Shown here piece after piece: positions 9,057-18,167 of a stretch of DNA of 64,000 nt. Within the stretch, counting starts at the first letter, position 1, and each line of letters begins with the position of its first letter. The position numbers and the translations under genes are program-made. Under the pieces are notes generated by a model, which searched no databases, was not told the origin of the DNA, and saw only the letters and a list, made by a program, of their open reading frames with translations. The stretch spans positions 1,263,501-1,327,500 of the forward strand of contig NC_009513.1 in assembly GCF_000016825.1 (NCBI RefSeq), written 5' to 3'. The DNA is from Limosilactobacillus reuteri subsp. reuteri (GTDB lineage Bacteria; Bacillota; Bacilli; Lactobacillales; Lactobacillaceae).

Positions 9057-10007
9057 ATGAAACGAAAACGAATAACGATCGCTGGAGGTCTCTTTACCCT
9101 CCTGTTGCTTCTTAGCGGATGTGTACGGACTACTAAGAGCGGTCGACCATACGGGTTTGTCTATGATTATATGGCTAAACCAATGCAGCACTTGATGGAA
9201 TGGTTAGCCAGCCATATGGGCAATAACTACGGTTGGGCAATTATTGTCATTGTGGTAGTTGTGCGAACAATCCTTTTACCAGTGATGTTCTCACAAATGA
9301 AAAAATCAACCATTATGCAAGAAAAGATGTCCAAGGTTCAACCATTGATTAAAGAACTAACAGAAAAACAAAAAGCAGCCAAGACTCCTGAAGAACAGGC
9401 TGCCGTTAGTCAACAAATGATGGCTCTTTACCGGGATAACAACATTAGCTTAACTGGCGGTATTGGCTGTCTCCCATTGTTAATTCAGCTGCCAATTTTT
9501 GCCGCCTTATATGCTGCTATCCGTTATTCGCCAGACCTTTACCATGCGACTTTCTTTGGGATTCCACTTGGTAAGCCAAGTATTATCTTAGCGGTCTTAT
9601 CTTTTATTGCCTATGCTGCTCAGAGTTATCTTGGGCTTGTCGGTGTTCCTGAAGCCCAGAAGAAGCAAATGAAGGCTGCTATTTGGATGAGTCCTTTCAT
9701 GACCTTCTTCATTTCTATCACTTCTTCTGCCGGATTAGGTCTTTACTTCTTCATTGGTGGATTATTTGCCATCTTACAAACCTTGATGGTCAATGCTTAC
9801 CGTCCGCGGATTCGTCGCCAAATTGAGGAAGAGAGCAAGAAGAATCCAATTAAAATGCCAGAAGCACCAGTAATTAACACCCCTAGTTCTTCAACTAAAC
9901 CGACTGATGCAATTGACCAATTACGTAAAGGCGATGCCAAGCCAAGCGATCAAGCAAACCGTAATCGTCAACGTAATGCTGGCAAACAGCAACATCATAA
10001 AAAATAA
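9057..10007 (+). CDS. yidC: Membrane protein insertase YidC/Oxa1 (lipoprotein, YidC2 type)
   Basis: This protein inserts and folds membrane proteins with or without Sec. The 316 residues begin with a lipoprotein signal ending in LLSGC (Cys22 lipidated), followed by the five-helix Oxa1 core (first core helix near IIVIVVVVRTILLPVMF with the hydrophilic-groove Arg, then the GGIGCLPLLIQLPIFAALYAAI hairpin). The long basic tail from about residue 255 (rich in K, R, Q, ending QQHHKK) is typical of Gram-positive YidC2, which binds ribosomes. The GGGAG ribosome-binding site lies 14 nt before the ATG, farther than usual. A terminator follows. Confidence 0.96.
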   Translation: MKRKRITIAGGLFTLLLLLSGCVRTTKSGRPYGFVYDYMAKPMQHLMEWLASHMGNNYGWAIIVIVVVVRTILLPVMFSQMKKSTIMQEKMSKVQPLIKELTEKQKAAKTPEEQAAVSQQMMALYRDNNISLTGGIGCLPLLIQLPIFAALYAAIRYSPDLYHATFFGIPLGKPSIILAVLSFIAYAAQSYLGLVGVPEAQKKQMKAAIWMSPFMTFFISITSSAGLGLYFFIGGLFAILQTLMVNAYRPRIRRQIEEESKKNPIKMPEAPVINTPSSSTKPTDAIDQLRKGDAKPSDQANRNRQRNAGKQQHHKK

Positions 10008-10015
10008 TTATCAAG

Positions 10016-10056
10016 AAGCTGGGAGAAAGCAAAAGTTTTTTCTCAGCTTTGTTTTT
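10016..10056 (+). terminator. Terminator after yidC
   Basis: An AAGCTG-GGAGAAA stem pairs with TTTTCTC-AGCTT and runs into TTTGTTTTTT, directly after the yidC stop. The CTGGGAGAAA/TTTCTCAGC core recurs in the terminators at 53517-53555 and 60144-60191. Confidence 0.85.
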
Positions 10057-10070
10057 TCGGAGGAAGACAC

Positions 10071-10481
10071 ATGATTAAACCAATTATTAAAGATCAACAA
10101 TTACTCGCCAAAAAAGCAACCCCCACAACTAAAGCTGATTTGCCCCTTGCAACCGATCTTAGCGATACGCTTAATGCTCACCAAGCTGAATGTGTTGGAA
10201 TGGCTGCCAATATGATTGGTGTAAATAAGAATGCAATTATTGCACGAATCGGGCCCTTTAATGTCGTAATGTTTAATCCGCAAATTGTCGCTAAAAGTCA
10301 CCCTTATCAAACTACAGAAGGATGTCTTTCATTGAGCGGAACTCGTCCTACTAAACGGTATAAGCAAATTACCGTTAAATTTCGCAATCAGAGCTGGCAA
10401 GTGCAAACATTAGAACTTGCGGATTTTGCTGCTGAGATTATTCAACATGAAATTGACCATTGTAATGGAATTATAATATAA
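10071..10481 (+). CDS. Short peptide-deformylase-like protein with altered motif 1
   Basis: The 136-residue protein has all three deformylase motif positions: motif 1 GMAANMIG (43-50), motif 2 EGCLS (83-87, metal ligand Cys85) and motif 3 HEIDH (126-130, metal ligands His126 and His130 with catalytic Glu127). In standard deformylases motif 1 is GxGLAAxQ, and its Gln stabilises the transition state; here that position is Met48. The protein is also shorter than typical type II Def (about 185 residues). It is probably a second, specialised deformylase or a derivative binding formyl peptides; activity is uncertain. GGAGGA precedes the ATG. Confidence 0.85.
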   Translation: MIKPIIKDQQLLAKKATPTTKADLPLATDLSDTLNAHQAECVGMAANMIGVNKNAIIARIGPFNVVMFNPQIVAKSHPYQTTEGCLSLSGTRPTKRYKQITVKFRNQSWQVQTLELADFAAEIIQHEIDHCNGIII

Positions 10482-10529
10482 GCAATGAGAATATTTGCTA
10501 AAATATCGATAAATGAAATAAGGAAAGTA

Positions 10530-10619
10530 GAATCGCCGGGTTCTGCAACAAATTAATTTATGCTTCTCAAACAGGCGTCCAACAGGGAGGATGGGAGCAA
10601 GTTTTGTGGAGGTTTTAAT
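10530..10619 (+). promoter_or_regulatory. Structured leader of the MATE gene, candidate guanidine-IV (mepA) riboswitch
   Basis: The leader has two GC-rich islands, GCCGGGTTCTGCAAC (10535-10549) and ACAGGCGTCC (10571-10580), around an AT-rich segment. A TGCTTCTC element (10561-10568) can pair with GGGAGCA (10593-10599), followed by GTTTTG, which looks like a weak intrinsic terminator. Position directly before a MATE exporter and the shape of the conserved islands fit my recollection of the mepA motif (guanidine-IV riboswitch), which controls MATE pumps in Firmicutes. I could not compare it with a covariance model. Confidence 0.5.
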
Positions 10620-11939
10620 ATGGATTTACCAATGTCAATTACGAAGGAAGTACGGCATTATGTTGTTCGTAATGTTGTCGCCACTCTTGGGATGTCAATG
10701 TATGTTATTATTGACACCCTTTTTATTTCAATCGCGGCGGGAGCTTTAGGCCTAACTACTCTTAACCTGGTGCTGCCCCTGTTCAACGTTTTTAATGGAA
10801 CTGGACTATTACTTGGAGTCGGTGGCGCCACAATCTTTTCGTTAAATAAAGTTATGCATCCTGAGAGAATAAAATCATTATTTAGTCAACTGATGATTTT
10901 TGCTTTTACTTTCGGTCTTATCCTAGCAATCCTATTAAACATTTTTGCGACTCCAGTAGTTAATTTTCTTGGGGCAGATGATGCCACTCGTCAGATGGCA
11001 ATCATTTATTTACGAATAATTTCATGGAGTGGACCTCTCTATATGGCTAACTACATTGCCATTAATTTCATTCGTAATGATGGCAATCCCACGTTAACCA
11101 TGAAGGCCACCTTAACTGAAACATTATCTGTCATCCTCATCGACTGGTTCTTTATCTTTGGAATGGGTCTTAAATTGGAAGGAGCAGCATTGGCAGTGTT
11201 ATTTTCGCCAGCAATTAGCTTGATGGTTTTAAGTTTTCATCGGAAGTTTGCCGGCCGACAATTACAATGGCACTGGGTTGTCCCTCACCTAAGAAACATT
11301 TGGCGCTCAGCACGTTTAGGGGTTGCCTCAGCATTAAACGAATTAAGTACTGGTGTTAGTATCTATTTCTTTAACCATGTTTTATTGCAACTAGCTAATA
11401 ACTATGCCGTTGCCGCATATGGCGTTATTTCCAACATTGCCATCGTTGTGCTGGCAATTGCTAATGGAGTAGCGCTCGGTGTTCAACCGCTTGCTAGTCG
11501 GGAATTTGGTAAACACGAATACAAGAATGTTTCGATGACATTAAAAAATGGAATTATCATTACCCTCTTTCTAGCAACAATCAGCTTTATTATCCTAATC
11601 ACCTTTAAGCATCCCATTATTGAAGTTTTTAACACTTCTCATTCTGGTCAACTCCTCGCCTATGCTAGTGTTGGCCTCCCGATTTACTTTACAAGTGTAT
11701 TCTTCAGCGCGTTAAATCTATTGTTCATCCTTTTCTTAACAGCAATTGGATCAGCGCGGGCATCATTCTCTTTATCGATTCTTCGTGGTTATATTATTCT
11801 CCTCCCCGCGATCTTTATTCTGGCAAAAGTTGCCGGAATTAACGGGGTCTGGGCAGCAGTTCCTTTTACTGAATTTGTTATTACTTGCATCGGTGGAATT
11901 ATCATTTACCAGCGACTTAAAAAATTGAATAAAGAGTAA
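10620..11939 (+). CDS. MATE-family multidrug/organic cation exporter
   Basis: The 439-residue polytopic protein has about 12 membrane helices arranged as two MATE repeats (first near MYVIIDTLFISIAAGALGLT, second from about residue 225). It most resembles the MepA/NorM type, which exports cationic compounds in exchange for Na+ or H+. I chose the ATG at 10620 because GGAGG sits 7 nt upstream; the longer open frame runs into the structured leader. If the leader is a guanidine-IV riboswitch, guanidine would be the inducing ligand and a candidate substrate. It ends at a bidirectional terminator shared with the convergent permease gene. Confidence 0.9.
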   Translation: MDLPMSITKEVRHYVVRNVVATLGMSMYVIIDTLFISIAAGALGLTTLNLVLPLFNVFNGTGLLLGVGGATIFSLNKVMHPERIKSLFSQLMIFAFTFGLILAILLNIFATPVVNFLGADDATRQMAIIYLRIISWSGPLYMANYIAINFIRNDGNPTLTMKATLTETLSVILIDWFFIFGMGLKLEGAALAVLFSPAISLMVLSFHRKFAGRQLQWHWVVPHLRNIWRSARLGVASALNELSTGVSIYFFNHVLLQLANNYAVAAYGVISNIAIVVLAIANGVALGVQPLASREFGKHEYKNVSMTLKNGIIITLFLATISFIILITFKHPIIEVFNTSHSGQLLAYASVGLPIYFTSVFFSALNLLFILFLTAIGSARASFSLSILRGYIILLPAIFILAKVAGINGVWAAVPFTEFVITCIGGIIIYQRLKKLNKE

Positions 11940-11972
11940 GTGGAAAATCTTCTCGCTAAGGTTCGTATAGAT

Positions 11973-12017
11973 AAAGAGACTATTGAAAAAATCAAAAATT
12001 TTTTCAATAGTCTCTTT
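11973..12017. terminator. Bidirectional terminator between convergent MATE and permease genes
   Basis: A perfect 20-bp stem (11973-11992 with 11998-12017) has a 5-nt loop and A/T runs on both sides, so it can terminate both converging genes. Confidence 0.9.
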
Positions 12018-12020
12018 TAT

Positions 12021-13514
12021 CTACTTTGTAATTTTCTTTGATGCGTGATTGTAGAAAATCCAAGCAACAATTCCAAAGAAAACCGGACCAAATGCTGTCC
12101 AGAATGCAGTTTGAAAATCATGCTCAATAATCGGTTGGATACACGTAAAGATGATTCCTAGGCAAACAATTATTTCAACAAAGATAACTAATACATTTGT
12201 CCAAAAATGATTCTTAAATACCACAAAATCATGTGGAATATCCTTCTTTTGAAAGAATGGGAATGCACCAACAAGGAAGATATAAGGGGCACAGGTTGAA
12301 ACATTAACCATATCTGTCAAGATTTGGTAAAAACTAGCAGCTGCTGAACCCCCAAATGCAACTAAGAAAATAATACACGAAACAAAAATTGCCTGAATCC
12401 ACATTGCATATGCTGGCATCCCGTGTTTGTTCAGTGTCACAATCTTTTTAGGCCATAACTCAGGATTAGCTCCCATGATAAAGGACTTAATCGGGGAGTA
12501 AACTAACAGGAACATTGCTCCTAACATCCCCATCAGCCCAGCTAACGCAATCATTCGCGTAAAGAGAACACCAAGAAAAATATTAGTAGCATGACTTAAC
12601 CCTAGCGAAACACCTAGTTGGTATCCTAATTGGTTAAAGACAACGTAAGTAACATTACCTAAGTTAACGCTTGATTTTGCAATAACATGATTGTAATTAA
12701 CGCTAAAGCCAGTCATCAAGATCATTAATACGTAACTGCCAATCGTTAAGAGCGAACCAATAACTAAGCCTCTTGGAAATGTCTTCGCTGGATTCTTCAT
12801 ACTATCAGTAACCCCACCAAGATTTTCCATTCCACCATATGCAAAAATTGCGTAAACAACGAATGAGATAATCGCAATTGGCGTCTTAAAAGCAGGATTA
12901 GGCGATTCGATAAAACTGCTAATACCATGAATAGGCTGGGCGGTAACCCCCTTGTTAGCAATAATCGTCACTAAACTTGCAATAATAAAAATGGCATTCA
13001 TTCCAATCATAAACGCCCCACCAAACGAGCTGATTTTCGTAATCCCATTAATTCCCTGTGAACTCAGCAAAGTCACCAGTAAAACGAACAGAATTGCCAA
13101 GATACCAATTAACTGATTAGAATTAAAAATCCAAAAGTGCCATTGTTGGGTAGTATCATGGCCAAATAATAGTGCCGACAATGTTATCCAAAGTCGAGAT
13201 GCACTTGATACTAGCCACAGAACCCAACTCGCTAACCAAATAAAGGTTCCGATAAAGGCCAGCCGTTCCCCGATCGAACCAGCTAACCACGAATAAATTC
13301 CTCCTTGGGCATCCTTAAACGCCGAGCCATATTCAGCCATCATCAAACAACAAGGGAAGAAGAAACAAACTCCAGCAAGGATATACCAAAACATCCCCGC
13401 ATATGCCATTTGATCATAAGCTATTGAAACATTACCAAACCCATATATTGTCGAAATAATCATTAACACCAATGTTGGCGTTGTGATTAATTTTTTCTGC
13501 TCTTTCGCAGCCAC
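12021..13514 (-). CDS. APC-superfamily amino acid permease (YjeM/GadC-like)
   Basis: This 497-residue integral membrane protein has about 12 predicted helices and the first-helix APC pattern around STIYGFGNVSIAYDQM (unwound helix 1). Helix 6 contains VYAIFAYGGMENLGGVTDSM, which is close to YjeM and the glutamate:GABA antiporter group. Substrate is not decidable by eye. The start is GTG, with GAGGAG 10 nt upstream. The gene stands alone between two terminators; nothing nearby indicates a decarboxylase partner. Confidence 0.88.
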   Translation of the reverse strand: MAAKEQKKLITTPTLVLMIISTIYGFGNVSIAYDQMAYAGMFWYILAGVCFFFPCCLMMAEYGSAFKDAQGGIYSWLAGSIGERLAFIGTFIWLASWVLWLVSSASRLWITLSALLFGHDTTQQWHFWIFNSNQLIGILAILFVLLVTLLSSQGINGITKISSFGGAFMIGMNAIFIIASLVTIIANKGVTAQPIHGISSFIESPNPAFKTPIAIISFVVYAIFAYGGMENLGGVTDSMKNPAKTFPRGLVIGSLLTIGSYVLMILMTGFSVNYNHVIAKSSVNLGNVTYVVFNQLGYQLGVSLGLSHATNIFLGVLFTRMIALAGLMGMLGAMFLLVYSPIKSFIMGANPELWPKKIVTLNKHGMPAYAMWIQAIFVSCIIFLVAFGGSAAASFYQILTDMVNVSTCAPYIFLVGAFPFFQKKDIPHDFVVFKNHFWTNVLVIFVEIIVCLGIIFTCIQPIIEHDFQTAFWTAFGPVFFGIVAWIFYNHASKKITK

Positions 13515-13641
13515 TCCTATTCAACTCCTCAATAAAAATCCTCATATTTTAGTATCCGTTTTCATTATACCGCCCTTGGTTGAAAACATCGCTTATTTTG
13601 TCGGCCATTTGGAAAACAATTGAATAAAAATGTTTTGTAAT

Positions 13642-13692
13642 AAAAAAGTGAGGACAGGAGCAAAAATTTCTCATCTTGCTTCTATTCTCACA
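13642..13692 (-). terminator. Terminator after the histidine kinase gene
   Basis: On the minus strand a GTGAG...CTCAC outer stem with an inner AGCAA/TTGCT pairing runs into six T residues, 10-60 nt after the kinase stop. The rest of the 13515-13702 gap should hold the permease promoter. Confidence 0.75.
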
Positions 13693-13702
13693 TCTTAAAT
13701 AT

Positions 13703-15178
13703 TTATTTTTTTGTCTCTGGATCTTCAATAATCGGTAAAATGATTCTAAACAATGATCCAGCACCGACTGAACTTTCTAGGGTAATCGAACCGTGATAAC
13801 CTTCAATTAGTCGCTTGGCAATTGAAAGGCCTAGTCCATTACCGCCCTTCTTACGACTACGCGCCTTATCTACTCGATAGAAACGATCAAAGACCCGTTT
13901 TACATTTTCTGGTGAGATCCCTTCACCAAAGTCCTGAATACCAATCTCAACAGTATTCATTCCCCGTGAAAGAATAATATGGATCTCTTTATGGTCATCG
14001 GTGGAATATTTGACAGCATTATCACATAAAATTACAAGTACCTGTTCAAGATGGTCGCGATAAATATCAACCATGATTGGCTCTTTCAGATCGTCGTCCA
14101 AACGGAAAGTAAAGTCCGGATACAACATCTTAAAGTTATTGTAGACCTGATGAACCACATCATTAACAATCGTATGCTGATTGCGGAAGTTAATCTCCAC
14201 TTGCTCTGCTCGGCTCAAATCAAGCATTTCTTGAACCAGGTTTTTCATTCGGCGAGTCTCAATTAATGTTGCTTTAATTGAGTCATCCAGCACTTTCGGA
14301 TCATCCTTGCCCCAACGTTGCAGCATCTCCAAGTGTCCTTGAATAATCGCAACGGGTGTCCGCAGTTCATGGCTAACATCACTGACAAATTGTGACTGCT
14401 GGTCGATATACCGCTGCATCCGATCAAGCATCTCATTAAACATCGTTATCAGTTCTGCTAGTTCATCATTACGATTGGTAGTTGGTACTCGGACATCTTT
14501 AGTCGGATCTGCACTAATCTCCTTAACCGTGTCATGAATTCCATCCAATGGTCGAAGGAGGAAAAGTGAAAGAAAGTATCCCAAGAGGCCGCTCGCAATC
14601 ACAACCAGGCAGAGCGCCAAGATGCACACCAATGCTAACTGATGATAACTTTGCATATAAGCATCAAGGTTATTTTCAACTTGTAAATATCCAATCAACT
14701 GCCGATTATTCTGACCATAAATTGGCATCTGCCCGACCAACACATCATGATCAGGCCCAGCAGCAATATGAATATTGCGATTAGTCGTAAACTGTGGCTT
14801 TTTAATATAACGACCTGTACTCAAAATATTCTTTCCATCAGGATTATAAATGTTAATAACCAAGTGTCCATCACTTAATTCTTTAATTACCGGTCGTTTA
14901 TATTCCTCTCCAGAAATAATATTCGACCGGTTTCTGTCTGGATCAATAAGGTGACTAACATTCTTTTTTGTTAAGGGCTTATCAACAGTACTTAATTGTG
15001 TACTAATATTGGTCATCCCTTGATTCAACAATTGTCTTTCCTGATGAAATAAATTTTGCGTAAATGCACTAAACAATGCCATGGCAACGATACAAAAGAT
15101 GATTAATGACCCTAATGCCGTCCCAGCTGCCCACTTAATTTTTAGCGAAACAAACCGTCTTTCATCTTTTTGCTTCAT
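13703..15178 (-). CDS. Sensor histidine kinase (CovS/ArlS-like)
   Basis: The 491-residue kinase has helix 1 (about 14-36), an extracellular sensor domain of about 145 residues, helix 2 (about 182-208), a HAMP domain (to about 262), HisKA with the phospho-acceptor His in SHELRTPVAII (about 270), and the HATPase domain with N box CDNAVKYS, G1 DFGEGI and G2 GGNGLGLSIAKRL. It starts 12 nt after the response regulator stop, so the pair is one operon. The architecture matches CovS/ArlS-type kinases that respond to envelope or ion signals in Gram-positive cocci; the stimulus here is unknown. Confidence 0.93.
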   Translation of the reverse strand: MKQKDERRFVSLKIKWAAGTALGSLIIFCIVAMALFSAFTQNLFHQERQLLNQGMTNISTQLSTVDKPLTKKNVSHLIDPDRNRSNIISGEEYKRPVIKELSDGHLVINIYNPDGKNILSTGRYIKKPQFTTNRNIHIAAGPDHDVLVGQMPIYGQNNRQLIGYLQVENNLDAYMQSYHQLALVCILALCLVVIASGLLGYFLSLFLLRPLDGIHDTVKEISADPTKDVRVPTTNRNDELAELITMFNEMLDRMQRYIDQQSQFVSDVSHELRTPVAIIQGHLEMLQRWGKDDPKVLDDSIKATLIETRRMKNLVQEMLDLSRAEQVEINFRNQHTIVNDVVHQVYNNFKMLYPDFTFRLDDDLKEPIMVDIYRDHLEQVLVILCDNAVKYSTDDHKEIHIILSRGMNTVEIGIQDFGEGISPENVKRVFDRFYRVDKARSRKKGGNGLGLSIAKRLIEGYHGSITLESSVGAGSLFRIILPIIEDPETKK

Positions 15179-15190
15179 AATTGATCATTC

Positions 15191-15877
15191 CTAGGAGCGA
15201 ATCACATATCCAGTACCACGAACCGTTTGGATGTAGCTCTTTTCACCAGGTCGGTCGATCTTATTCCGTAAGTACCGAATATAAACATCAACAACATTGG
15301 TTTCAACTTTGGAGTCATAACCCCACACCTTACTCAAAAGGTCTTTTCGTGACATAACAACATTGATATTTTCCATCAAAATCAAGAGTAATTCGTATTC
15401 CCGCTTTGTAAGGTTAATTACTTCATCACCACGACGAACGACCCGATTCTCTTTTTCAATGGTAAGATCCTTGTAATTGACCGTTGTTTGGTGTTCTTTA
15501 TTATTACCATCTTCAATACTGATTCGCCGTAATAACGCCCGCACCCGTGCAAGGAGTTCTTCAATAGCAAATGGCTTAACAATATAATCATCTGCCCCAT
15601 GATCTAAACCAGAGACACGGTCAATAACAGAATCACGAGCGGTCATGATAATAATTGGTGTATCTTTTATTTCACGAACCCGTCGTGCAACTTCAATCCC
15701 ATTTAACTCTGGGAGCATCAAGTCTAGCAAAATCACGTCAAAGTCTTGATTTAAAGCTGCTTCTAGTCCGGCACGACCATCAAGTTCAACATCTGTATCG
15801 TAGCCTTCATGCTTTAATTCAAGTTCTACAAAATTTGCTAAATTTTCCTCATCCTCAATAATTAAAATTCGACTCAT
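15191..15877 (-). CDS. OmpR-family response regulator (CovR/ArlR-like)
   Basis: The 228-residue regulator has an N-terminal receiver (acidic pocket Glu8-Asp9-Glu10, phospho-acceptor Asp52 in LLDLMLPE, Lys in IVKPF near 102) and a C-terminal winged helix (about 130-227, ending in the [15 protein letters not shown] wing). The sequence [26 protein letters not shown] closely resembles CovR and ArlR proteins, which control virulence, adhesion and envelope genes. AGGTGAG precedes the ATG. It is first in the operon with the downstream kinase. Confidence 0.95.
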   Translation of the reverse strand: MSRILIIEDEENLANFVELELKHEGYDTDVELDGRAGLEAALNQDFDVILLDLMLPELNGIEVARRVREIKDTPIIIMTARDSVIDRVSGLDHGADDYIVKPFAIEELLARVRALLRRISIEDGNNKEHQTTVNYKDLTIEKENRVVRRGDEVINLTKREYELLLILMENINVVMSRKDLLSKVWGYDSKVETNVVDVYIRYLRNKIDRPGEKSYIQTVRGTGYVIRS

Positions 15878-16052
15878 TAATAACTCACCTACTATAATAA
15901 TCTTTTTTTACTTGTTATACGTATTAATAAAACACAATAATTTTATCACAATTTTTTAATAAACCCCAGTATTCTCTGTACTAAAAATCTCGATTTATCA
16001 AGGAATTAGATTATATCATTTTTTACTTATAAATTCTTAGAAAATTTTAAAA

Positions 16053-16089
16053 TAAAAAAACTATCCTAGGTCCGGCGCCTAAAGGATAG
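16053..16089 (-). terminator. Terminator after rpmF
   Basis: On the minus strand CTATCCT pairs with AGGATAG around an inner AGG/CCT pairing and is followed by seven T residues, shortly after the rpmF stop. The remaining gap (15878-16052) is AT-rich and should hold the response regulator promoter. Confidence 0.85.
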
Positions 16090-16101
16090 CTTTTATATTA
16101 A

Positions 16102-16281
16102 TTAGTTGTTAGTGTTAACAACTTGCTTGCCGTCGTAGTAACCACAACTTGGGCATACCATGTGGGACTTGCGAAGTTCACCACAGTTTGGGCAAGGAGT
16201 AAGGCCAGGTACATTTAACTTGATGTGACCCCGACGCATACGCTTCTTAGTCTTTGAAGTCTTCCGTGCTGGAACAGCCAT
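16102..16281 (-). CDS. rpmF: Ribosomal protein bL32
   Basis: This 59-residue large-subunit protein has the invariant start [19 protein letters not shown] and a zinc-ribbon with two CxxC pairs (CPNC and CPSC), so it is the Zn-binding form of L32. The start ATG at 16281 follows GGAGG at 7-8 nt; an extra in-frame ATG 9 nt upstream overlaps the spacer. It follows the YceD gene, the usual pairing in bacteria. Confidence 0.98.
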   Translation of the reverse strand: MAVPARKTSKTKKRMRRGHIKLNVPGLTPCPNCGELRKSHMVCPSCGYYDGKQVVNTNN

Positions 16282-16335
16282 GTTTGACACCTCCTAAGAA
16301 ATTAGAATTATCCACAAATGGTTTTTAACCGTCCG

Positions 16336-16893
16336 CTATTTTTTGTTATCCTGATCAGGAAAAAGGTTTTGCAACTTAGCGAGACGTGGATCAACTTTGT
16401 CATCTTTCTGCTGCTGGGCCTTGTAGTCATCTTCAGAGATAACACTCCAACCTTTTCCATTTGGCATTGGTTTGCCAGACTTTTCTTCGGCAGAAAGAAC
16501 CCGTAGTGGTACCTGTTCAACGATATTTTCCGCTAATGCAGTATCAAAATCAATTGAATCACCCTTTTTAATCAGGAAAACAACCTCATCTTCATCCTCA
16601 TAGCGGGCAAAGTGTGAACGATCATCGATATACGTCTCTGAGAACGTAAAATCGAGCGGTAATTGAACGGGTGTTAACGAGCGACTAGATGGAACGGTTA
16701 ACGTCGTTGTAACATGAGCGCTAATCGTTGCATCACCATCGTCATAAGTAACGTAACCATCAACTTTAACTGGTTGAACAGCTAAAATAATATCTGGAAA
16801 CAGCTTCGTTAATGATGCGTTCAGATCAAAAGTACTTTGAATATGAAGTGGTTCATCTTGGTAACGATGTAATTCAGCTAACGACCATTTCAA
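16336..16893 (-). CDS. YceD-family protein (DUF177), 23S rRNA accumulation protein
   Basis: The 185-residue protein matches YceD/DUF177: a beta-rich core with DGDATISAHVTTTLTVPSSRSLTPV and the acidic C-terminal half, ending in KVDPRLAKLQNLFP, a common tail in this family. YceD is needed for normal 23S rRNA levels in several bacteria and is almost always encoded just upstream of rpmF, as it is here (54 nt gap). Family YceD proteins often carry CxxxxC near the core; I see no cysteine in this one, as in other lactobacilli. Confidence 0.9.
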   Translation of the reverse strand: MKWSLAELHRYQDEPLHIQSTFDLNASLTKLFPDIILAVQPVKVDGYVTYDDGDATISAHVTTTLTVPSSRSLTPVQLPLDFTFSETYIDDRSHFARYEDEDEVVFLIKKGDSIDFDTALAENIVEQVPLRVLSAEEKSGKPMPNGKGWSVISEDDYKAQQQKDDKVDPRLAKLQNLFPDQDNKK

Positions 16894-17022
16894 CGTACTA
16901 ACCTCCTAATGCAACATGTGCAATTATACTAGTCCCCTTATACGTTGTCAATGTTTTTTCCTTGACAACCTTTTAGGGAACCAAATCTACTTAGAATATT
17001 TTACCAAACTTTATCAAAGACG

Positions 17023-18156
17023 TTAATTAATAATTATCGGTGGGTGCTTCAAATCTTGTTCAACCGGCGTAAATAACTGATATAGTTTCCCTGCACGATA
17101 ATCAAGATTAAGCAATTGATCCCGCATTTCTTGGTCAACTTTTGTAATTAGTGGTAGAGCAAGCTCCTTTTTTACCTCATGAAGGTATTCACGTCCTTGC
17201 TTATTAAAGGCCAAAACATGAAGATAAGGGTGTTTACTATGCTTCTCTACCTCTTCTTGGGTAATCTGCAAGATAGTGTATAAACAAACCCGCAATAAGT
17301 GGGCATAGGTATACCGTTTAGTCTTGGTAAATTTCATAAATGAATTAAAATCAAGGCTTCGCTGGGCCGCCTCCTTCATCCGATATTCGAGTCCTTCTGC
17401 CATTAAGTAAGTTGACTGAAGGGTTGAAACAGGCGCTTGAATAAGCTGATTCCGCAATAAAGGATAAAGTTCTGTCCATAAGGGAATACTCTTTATTGTC
17501 GCCAATATATCTCCCATCACCTGGGGGACAGCTTGCCGATAATCGCCCTTTTCACTGATTGCCTGACGGATTGCACTCGCACTAGCAATCTTGCCTTTAA
17601 TTTGCTGGTCGTGATAGTTACTTCCCTGCCGCTTGATAGGCAGCAATTCAAAATGATAACCCTGGTTAATTTTAGCTTTGGTATAAGCAAAAGCTAAAAT
17701 ATCATTGGGATCAATTAAGGTGACACCAGTTTGTTCCTTCAATTGTTGGTTAAATTGGGTGGCGTAAGTTGCATTATACTTATTAAAACTTTCCTGGTTA
17801 AAAGCTTCTTCAGCCTTCACCAACCGAGCAAAATCCCATTCTGGATGCTCACTCCCAAAGACAATTGAATCAACGCCAAGAGCATTTAAGAGACTCAGCG
17901 CTCCTCCGGCAAACCGGTGTGCTGGTTGAACAGCGTAAAAAAGCGGTAATTCAATCACCAGGTCAACCCCATTCATCACTGCTGCCCTTGCCCGTGACCA
18001 TTTATCAACAATTGTCGGTTCGCCACGCTGGGTAAAATTACCACTCATTACCGCTACCGTTACATCTGCCTCGGAAATTTTTTTTGCCTGCTGAAGGTGG
18101 TAGCGATGCCCATTGTGAAATGGATTATATTCAACAACCATCCCTACTGCTTTCAT
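17023..18156 (-). CDS. tmcAL: tRNA(Met) cytidine acetate ligase
   Basis: TmcAL (YlbM) makes N4-acetylcytidine at the wobble position of elongator tRNA-Met using acetate and ATP. The 377-residue protein begins MKAVGMVVEYNPFHNGHRYH, with the nucleotidyltransferase HxGH-type motif HNGH. It continues with VAVMSGNFTQRGEP and DLVIELPLFYAVQPAHRFA, all family hallmarks. The length is normal. It is the last gene of the nadD-yqeK-rsfS cluster, starting 11 nt after the methyltransferase stop. Confidence 0.96.
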   Translation of the reverse strand: MKAVGMVVEYNPFHNGHRYHLQQAKKISEADVTVAVMSGNFTQRGEPTIVDKWSRARAAVMNGVDLVIELPLFYAVQPAHRFAGGALSLLNALGVDSIVFGSEHPEWDFARLVKAEEAFNQESFNKYNATYATQFNQQLKEQTGVTLIDPNDILAFAYTKAKINQGYHFELLPIKRQGSNYHDQQIKGKIASASAIRQAISEKGDYRQAVPQVMGDILATIKSIPLWTELYPLLRNQLIQAPVSTLQSTYLMAEGLEYRMKEAAQRSLDFNSFMKFTKTKRYTYAHLLRVCLYTILQITQEEVEKHSKHPYLHVLAFNKQGREYLHEVKKELALPLITKVDQEMRDQLLNLDYRAGKLYQLFTPVEQDLKHPPIIIN

Positions 18157-18167
18157 GTGAACTCTCC

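Noticed and set aside
10560-10619. Extra N-terminal 20 residues of the MATE protein
   Set aside because: The segment overlaps the structured leader and has no ribosome-binding site, whereas the ATG at 10620 has GGAGG.
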